Assembly (NCBI GenBank): GCA_026315105.1
Contig: CM048744.1
Location: 351,293,168-351,357,167 of the forward strand
Direction of reading: 5' to 3'
Length of the DNA: 64,000 bases
Source: Locusta migratoria
Lineage: Eukaryota; Arthropoda; Insecta; Orthoptera; Acrididae
Under the pieces are notes generated by a model. The model made no database searches and was not told the origin of the DNA. It saw nothing but the letters and a program-made list of their open reading frames with translations. The translations under genes and the position numbers were made by a program. Shown here in pieces: positions 58,546 through 64,000 of this stretch (position 1 is the stretch's first letter; each line of letters starts with the position of its first letter).

Positions 58546-58842
58546 AATATCACCTCAGTGTTTCTTAAGCTACTACAACATGTGATCCTTTTCCAAGAAA
58601 AATATTCTCGCGACACCGCCTCCTCCCGGCAGAAGCACACTACACACTGTCCATGCTTTTGTAGACAACGAATTTCATTTCCCTTGAAAAGAATGAAAAG
58701 TATTATACATAATAGGAATATCTTATAAATTGTTGGTTTATTTTTATGAATGGAAACAATTACTCCTTTTTTTACTTGAACTCCAACAATAAAAGACTCA
58801 GAACCGATATATGCTCGTTAAGCAATGTTCCAATATAGTCAA
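58546..58842. other. Short AT-rich interval, nothing recognised
   Basis: No element ends or coding motifs between the LINE break and the Helitron. Confidence 0.4.
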
Positions 58843-59792
58843 CTAGCTGAAAACCCGGCGTTGCCCTGGTATTTATTTATTGTTTCGTGCCTCGAGTTAG
58901 TACTTTTCGTATCCACTCTCTCTCTGTCCATCTCCTTTTTTCTAAAAACATGTTACATTTATCAGATAATATATAAGAAATAAGAAATCACACGTAAAAA
59001 TGCACTCGTTTCGAAGAATCCAATCACGAAATTCAACAATAATGATTGTAATAATATCACAGATCGATCACTTGATATTATACACGAAAGGTCAAATCGA
59101 TTTTTTATATTAAAAGAAATTTCTTTACTGCTTTATTTATTCTTATATTTCCTTATTCGTATGCTTATCCTTACAGAGAAAGAGCTGAAGACATTGTAGC
59201 ACGAATAGACCGAAGATATGGTCTGTGGCATTACGTTTCCCTGTACGTAACCTCCTTGCTATAGAGTCGCAAACGTCATCACTGGCCTTCAGTCCGATTT
59301 TTTTATAATTTGACGATTTTCAACCACCATATCTTCCACCCCCTTATAGCTATCGGCATGGAACTGCTATGGTGTACAACGGGAGACTTCGGACAAGAAT
59401 TACACACAGACGATTCGTTTGTGTTCTGTAGTTTTCGCTGCAGAGCGAAATATTAACACACACACTCACACACGCACGTAGAATTTTATACACACCGATA
59501 ACTTTCCATCGCAATATACTCCACCCTTTTACCATTATCAACCGTCAAGCAACAATGCAACCAATAAAACCATTTTCAAAGAGTAAATGTAATTTCCAAA
59601 GAGTCATTAATATTCCGCATTTCGCGTTATATTTTTAAAATTACTAAATATCTATCAGATCGCTATAAAACCGTTCCTAAAACATTCCTCAGGTATAAAT
59701 TAGTAACTGTAAAAATATTTAATTCTCTGCGTCTTGTCGTTCGGACGTGATAAGCGTACACCGAACAGACATTCAAATTTATTAGATATAGA
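58843..59792 (-). mobile_element. Non-autonomous Helitron
   Basis: Minus-strand 5' end TCTATATCTAATAAATTTGA at 59792. The 3' end is CCAGGGCAACGCCGGG hairpin, TTTTCAGCTAG (CTAG 58846-58843), then T. The target is A|T. The 5' 750 bp match the Helitron at 51351-52831; the 3' 150 bp match the Helitron at 39266-40375. No helicase remnant. Confidence 0.85.
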
Positions 59793-60044
59793 TTTGTAAT
59801 GAAACAGACCGTTTACCGAATTTCTAAAAATATCTATTGCATCTTATTCATTGGCGAGAGATATTCAAATGAAAAGCTACGAAACGTCTTAACAACCAAA
59901 CCGGTTGAGATATCAGTATGCCTCTAAGATAACGTAGTGTGGCATCTAGATAAGCGAAGCATGTGTCTTTACCTCCCCCTAAAAATTCAAGGCTGTGTCC
60001 TCAGCAGGCGAGGTGATGCTCGCCGTCTTTTTCGAATTCCGAGG

Positions 60045-61334
60045 CACAGAATAAGGAGTATACAGAAAGGAAACTCCCGCTGCTGTCTGTCGTCCAAAAT
60101 TTAGTGCGCATGCGCGGAATGGGCCATCTTGAAAAGCAGTAAACGTGTGATCACTTCCTACTCTGTGGCGTAGTAATGCGCCGTCTTTGTTTGTTAATTG
60201 TATATTTTAACAGCCTGAATCACATAAAAGTAAACAAGTATTTGGTGCAGTGAAAAGAAAGAACTGTGTGTCAGTAGATGGAGCTGTTCCGTTTTTATTA
60301 TGGGCAGTAATAAAAGAAAAGGCGGCCGATGGTGTTCAGCACCTAATTGGCGCAATAATTCGAATACAAATAAGGATACGAGTTTCTTCACCTTCCCAAA
60401 AAATGCTGAGCAGTAAGTGAACGTCGCTATATGTGTAGTTAAAATTAAATATTATCAGTTTCGAATGAGAGCAATGTGTGCATAATTATTAAAAGTAGAC
60501 TTGCTTCTTCTCTTGACGATAACTCTCGCTGTTGCTGTAGCAGTTCAACACCATCGAAATGTTGAAGTACATTTATATTTTATAAGTTTAACGTTGCAGG
60601 GAATAATTTAAAATGGATGACAAAGAATAGTGCGTAAGTAGGCAGGTAAAATTTTACTTGCGGCATTGGAGGCGTAGTGTGCTAATGTTGGCAACGAATG
60701 CTCTTCTGATACTCAAACAAATAGATTAAGGAGAATAATTATTTTATGCTGTTTCCGCTCTGTGATTGACAGATTTCTCTATATGCCCTTCTGCGATCAG
60801 TAAATTAATGATACTCCTAATGCAAATACAACTTTTATATATGCCCAGACGTCATTAGTTCTGTGTAAATCACGTTGTACTGCTAAGTCTGATTCAATAC
60901 TTTGTGCGAATTTATTCGTGTCAAATAAAACCTGGCAGTTGTAAAGTCACTTTCTTGTTTATAACTAATTTCCCAAACATAACTCCATGTTATTTGGGAT
61001 TTTCCTAGAGATAAGCACCAAATAAAACGATCATCGATTCCACCGTATATTTTCGTAGTTGTATTAAAATGTAGGCCTATTTTTTTCGTTGGATTACAAT
61101 TAGGTGCAAGAAGAGGGCGCAAAATAGATGAGAGCATAATGAAAAACCGTTTCCTTTCGTAAAAGTCGGCGAGATTAGCTATAGTTTGTAAAAAGTCCAT
61201 TTCCAGCCAAAGTACTAAGTGGCTATAGTTCCGCGTTTACTGCTTTTCAATATGGCGTCAAGCGCAACGCTTGGTAACATACAGATCAAAGGCGCCGCCT
61301 CCAGCTTTCCCTTCTGTATGCTCCCTATTCTGTG
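60045..61334 (+). mobile_element. P-like THAP-domain DNA transposon (copy 2), inside a mariner gene
   Basis: The ends CACAGAATAAGGAGTATACA and, as complement at the right, CACAGAATAGGGAGCATACA form the same TIR as 32718-33974, in opposite orientation. Perfect 7-bp target duplication TCCGAGG at 60038-60044 and 61335-61341. It has a single THAP exon with a splice donor and no transposase catalytic domain, so it is internally deleted. At 1290 bp it is near the size of copy 1. Confidence 0.9.
60300..60412 (+). pseudogene. THAP first exon of the P-like transposon (copy 2)
   Basis: The ATG at 60300 opens MGSNKRKGGRWCSAPNWRNN and runs through SFFTFPKNAEQ to a GTAAGT donor at 60413. Compared with copy 1 the second zinc cysteine is W (CSAPNW), which should break the C2CH finger, whereas the start codon here is in frame. 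Each copy has thus lost a different key feature. No second exon is visible. Confidence 0.8.
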
Positions 61335-61347
61335 TCCGAGGTTCGAT

Positions 61348-62948
61348 CAGGACCGGCGGAAGCGGAAAATATCACCCGGGCAAAGAATCCATCGGTATTA
61401 CTGACTTTAAATTTGCTATGCTACCTTACAGATAGCTCCTTTTAAACTCTGCTTTTGAACTCTATAAGAATCAATTATCAAGCTGAGTAAGATCTTAACT
61501 CTTGTCAATTAAATACACAGAGTAAGTTTTGGTTAACGATATACGAAACAATTATTTACACATGAGCATGCAGAATATTCTACGCCACTGATTAGAAATT
61601 TACAGAACGATTCAAGAAATAATGATTTATATAAAATTAAGATTGATGATGCGATACAGCATTTATTTACACATATATACATAAAAAAACCTTGTTAACT
61701 GCGAAAGAGAACACATATATAAGCAAAAGAATATACAAATATATGTTGTGACAGCATTGTACAAATATTTCGTAATACAAATAATACAACCAGTAACCTA
61801 ATTTTATATCTCTATACAGTTTTAATGCAAATTTTGAGTTGTTTACAAAGCTAAGTAAAGTTAACTTTTCATGCCTTTTTCTCCGCAAAGTCTTTAATTA
61901 AAGTTGGTTAATACACATCTAACGAGCAAAGGTCTTATCGCTTTGGTACATGTATCAAGCATCAGTGTTGGTATAGAATGTAATTATTGCTACCTATATC
62001 AATGGGGAAAGAACTTTCTTTGAGCCTGAAGTTCGCCACGTATCTGAGAGGCCGCCACCGCTACTGCTAAGACTCTACGTGTGTAAACACCTCTTCTCTA
62101 TTCAACGCAATAAAACGAAAACACATTACGTAATGTAGGCCTACTTACCTGTACTGTGTTGTTATCTTCTGGAGTATTTGTTGATTTCTCGCTGGTTTCC
62201 TCATTCTCTGGTTCTACGTTTTCATTTCAATTATTGTTTGTTTCAGGAGTACGAAAGAATTTCTTTTATGCTGCTGCCTGTTTCTCATTTTCAGCCGCCA
62301 AGTGTGCTCTTTTTCTGTATACATTTCCAGAAGGCTTCTTTTTTTACGACAGGTGGATAAATAACATATTAACGCGACGGTTCTTCTACTAGAGTCGAAA
62401 TTCAGGAGACAAAAGAAGAACGCGCACACCATGAAGCCTGCACTACATGTACATGACTTCTGATTTATAATTTTCTTTCACGAGACATTTGACAGTACAA
62501 ACAGGACTAATTTCTTTTTGGTTGCCGATAAGTCAATATTGTTTGTACGTATTGTTAAAGCGGCCGACATAGCTTTGTCGCAAGGAGTGCAATTGTCGGC
62601 ACCGCGGCGGTAGTAATTGTCACAGTGTGTTATTGTTGTTCAAAAGTCCCAACTCTCAACAATAGCCTTTATCTTTGACAGTGGAGATTTTTTATAGTCA
62701 AATAAGGTGAAGGAATGAAGGGATATCCTTTATAGGAGGTTCAAGAAGAAACTGGGGTTGTTAGAAAGAGTGAGGCCTATGGCATGAGATAGTAACCAAC
62801 GCTGCTACACAATTTATGAAAAAGTTAATTTTTAGTTCACTGTTTACAATAATGTAAATTTAGCAAGGATTTTGACGCCCCCCAAACTCCCCTAAAATTT
62901 GGCGCCCCGGGCGGTCGACCGGCTCGCCCGGCCCTTCTGCCGGTACTG
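61348..62948 (-). mobile_element. Second hAT-family transposon, TIRs and 8-bp target duplication, inside a mariner gene
   Basis: Left end CAGGACCGGCGGAAG and right end, as complement, CAGTACCGGCAGAAG. Flanks GGTTCGAT (61340-61347) and GGTCCGAT (62949-62956) are an 8-bp duplication with one mismatch. It carries a first coding exon of a ZMYM1-like hAT transposase near its right end and no C-terminal domain, so it is internally deleted. The TIR differs from that of the hAT at 53461-54826. Its target overlaps the duplicated target of the P-like element. Confidence 0.87.
62149..62390 (-). pseudogene. N-terminal exon of a ZMYM1-like hAT transposase
   Basis: One minus-strand frame reads PSGNVYRKRAHLAAENEKQA, a stop, then KKFFRTPETNN and an acidic ENVEPENEETSEK stretch, running into a splice donor GTAAGT at 62148-62143. 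The SG..(K/R)K...ENEKQA pattern is the usual start of ZMYM1-like hAT proteins. The stop and a likely lost base make it non-functional. Confidence 0.65.
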
Positions 62949-63374
62949 GGTCCGATACTCGTCAAATTCCTCAAGCACGGAAAAACCGTTAACAGTGACG
63001 TGTACTACGAGGCACTCCGTAGCCTACGAAACTTCAGCCAGAGCAAACTTCCTGGGCTGCTGACGGAGGGAGTGATTGTGTTCCAAGATAACGCGCGTCC
63101 ACACGTCTACAGGGTCACACGAAATGTACCGGTCAAGTTCAAGTGGGAGCATATTGAGCATCCGCCCTTCAGGCCGGACATATCGCCCTGTGACTTCCAT
63201 CTGTTTGGTCCGATAAAATAACATGCCAAAGGAAACTCACCTGAAGGACACAGTAGAGGACTGGCTCTTTTCACAGCCTCAGGAATTACGAGAACAGGGA
63301 ACCTTCGGGTCGTTTAACTGTGCGATAGTTGTGCTGAGGCCTCTGGATATTACTTTTGAAGGAAGACTTTATGG

Positions 63375-63812
63375 TGTCGCACAAGTAGGAAGTGCGCGTC
63401 ACGTACCTTCGCCGCGCGCCGCCATGCACGCACGGCGCGGCGTTCTTACGACGTCAGCCACGAGCGCCCTCTGCTGAAACTCCGCTCGTGGCCACCACTG
63501 AACTGTACGGGGCACTTGGGAATCAGATAGGCACCAGTTAAGACTTGGCTATCGGATAGGCACTACGAATCATCAGTAGGGAGGACTCTAGATAATCTAT
63601 GTATCAGCATTCTGTAGTACTGAGCTATGTAAAAGTTAAGTATTACTAAGTCTCTATGAAATATATATCTCGTTCTAATTTACTCTAGTGTTTCTAGTTT
63701 CTGCTGCCCCACTGGCTGGTCACCTCCGTTCCTGCACACGCGTGCATCCTTTATTCCCGTGTCGGTCTCTACTCGGCCACCGACACCTATGACAACCGGC
63801 GGACGAGACACA
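63375..63812 (+). mobile_element. Probable 5' LTR of an LTR retrotransposon
   Basis: The sequence changes character right after the mariner remnant. A GC-rich block starting TGTCGCACAAGTAGGAAG is followed by a region ending ACGAGACACA just before a primer-binding site. TG...CA ends and the adjoining PBS fit an LTR, but the second LTR would lie beyond the window, so the call is inferential. A gypsy-type element is the likeliest source. Confidence 0.5.
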
Positions 63813-63841
63813 AAAGCGGCGACGAGGCCGGGACAAAAAAG

Positions 63842-63852
63842 TGGCGACGAGG
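63842..63852 (+). promoter_or_regulatory. Candidate primer-binding site for tRNA-Ser
   Basis: TGGCGACGAGG equals the complement of a tRNA 3' end ...CCTCGTCGCCA, as in insect tRNA-Ser whose acceptor stem starts GACGAGG. A near-copy (CGGCGACGAGGCCGGG) stands 28 bases upstream at 63817. This would prime minus-strand DNA synthesis of the LTR element whose body continues past 64000. Confidence 0.55.
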
Positions 63853-64000
63853 ATGGGATACAAGATTTCAATTATACGTACAGTGTCGTTTCCTACCTTT
63901 TCATTTGGACACCTAGTTTCTGAACAGTTCCTAAACACTGTTTCCATATCTTGCGTCTAAATTCAAAATTAATGTTAAACAAGTAATTAAGCAATTAAAA

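Larger units (their letters stand above)
59930..63374 (+). pseudogene. Mariner-like transposase split by a P-like transposon and a hAT
   Basis: Three exposed pieces form one frame when the two inserts and their duplicated targets are skipped: FKAVSSAGEVMLAVFFEF before 60045, RGSI across the 13-bp bridge 61335-61347, and LVKFLKHGKTVNSDVYYEAL from 62957. It continues with GLLTEGVIVFQDNARPH (63057-63110; second catalytic Asp) and HPPFRPDISPCDFHLFGPIK (63158-63219; D34D third Asp), then a stop and frame change, ending near DITFEGRLY. The N-terminal DNA-binding region is not visible. The 3' end meets a probable LTR at 63375. Confidence 0.85.

Overview
Eukaryotic, almost certainly insect, heterochromatin-like DNA with no host gene that I can support. 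The tRNA-derived SINE that recurs throughout (head with class II tRNA A and B boxes, tail containing GGGACTGATGACCCC and AAGTCCCATAAGC), together with many Helitrons, mariners and CR1-like and RTE-like LINEs, suggests a large repeat-rich orthopteran genome of the grasshopper or locust kind. That assignment rests on recognising the SINE and is an inference.

Bases 1-31386 are one uninterrupted satellite array of about 250 monomers of 124 bp (length variants 125 and 126 bp). The array is entered mid-way at the left edge. It is organised at several levels: tandem duplicated blocks of 15 monomers (period 1873 bp), 25 monomers (3114 bp), 50 monomers (about 6230 bp) and 18 monomers (2243 bp). No transposon interrupts it. 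It stops abruptly at 31386.

Bases 31387-64000 are a transposon graveyard in which nearly every recognisable element is interrupted by another. In order: a SINE; a P-like THAP transposon; a Helitron with an old SINE inside; an inverted repeat enclosing an RTE fragment and a LINE that carries a mariner; a Helitron; a 5'-truncated SINE; a Tc1-like element with a nested SINE; a decayed mariner; a degenerate minisatellite; more SINEs and RTE fragments; a SINE split by a Helitron that itself holds a SINE; a hAT element with a nested SINE; two CR1-like LINE copies in opposite orientation (the first with two SINEs); a Helitron; and a mariner transposase gene split by both a P-like THAP transposon and a second hAT, then closed off by a probable LTR retrotransposon that runs off the right edge.

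Many boundaries are fixed by target-site duplications or TIRs read directly: 9-12 bp for SINEs, 8 bp for hATs, 7 bp for P-like elements, A|T insertion for Helitrons. The relative order of several insertions can therefore be read from the sequence. All coding remnants carry stops, frameshifts or lost catalytic residues; none looks active. The most interesting parts are the hierarchical satellite, the SINE/Helitron/SINE nest at 51.3-53.0 kb, the mosaic Helitron family and the multiply interrupted mariner at 59.9-63.4 kb.
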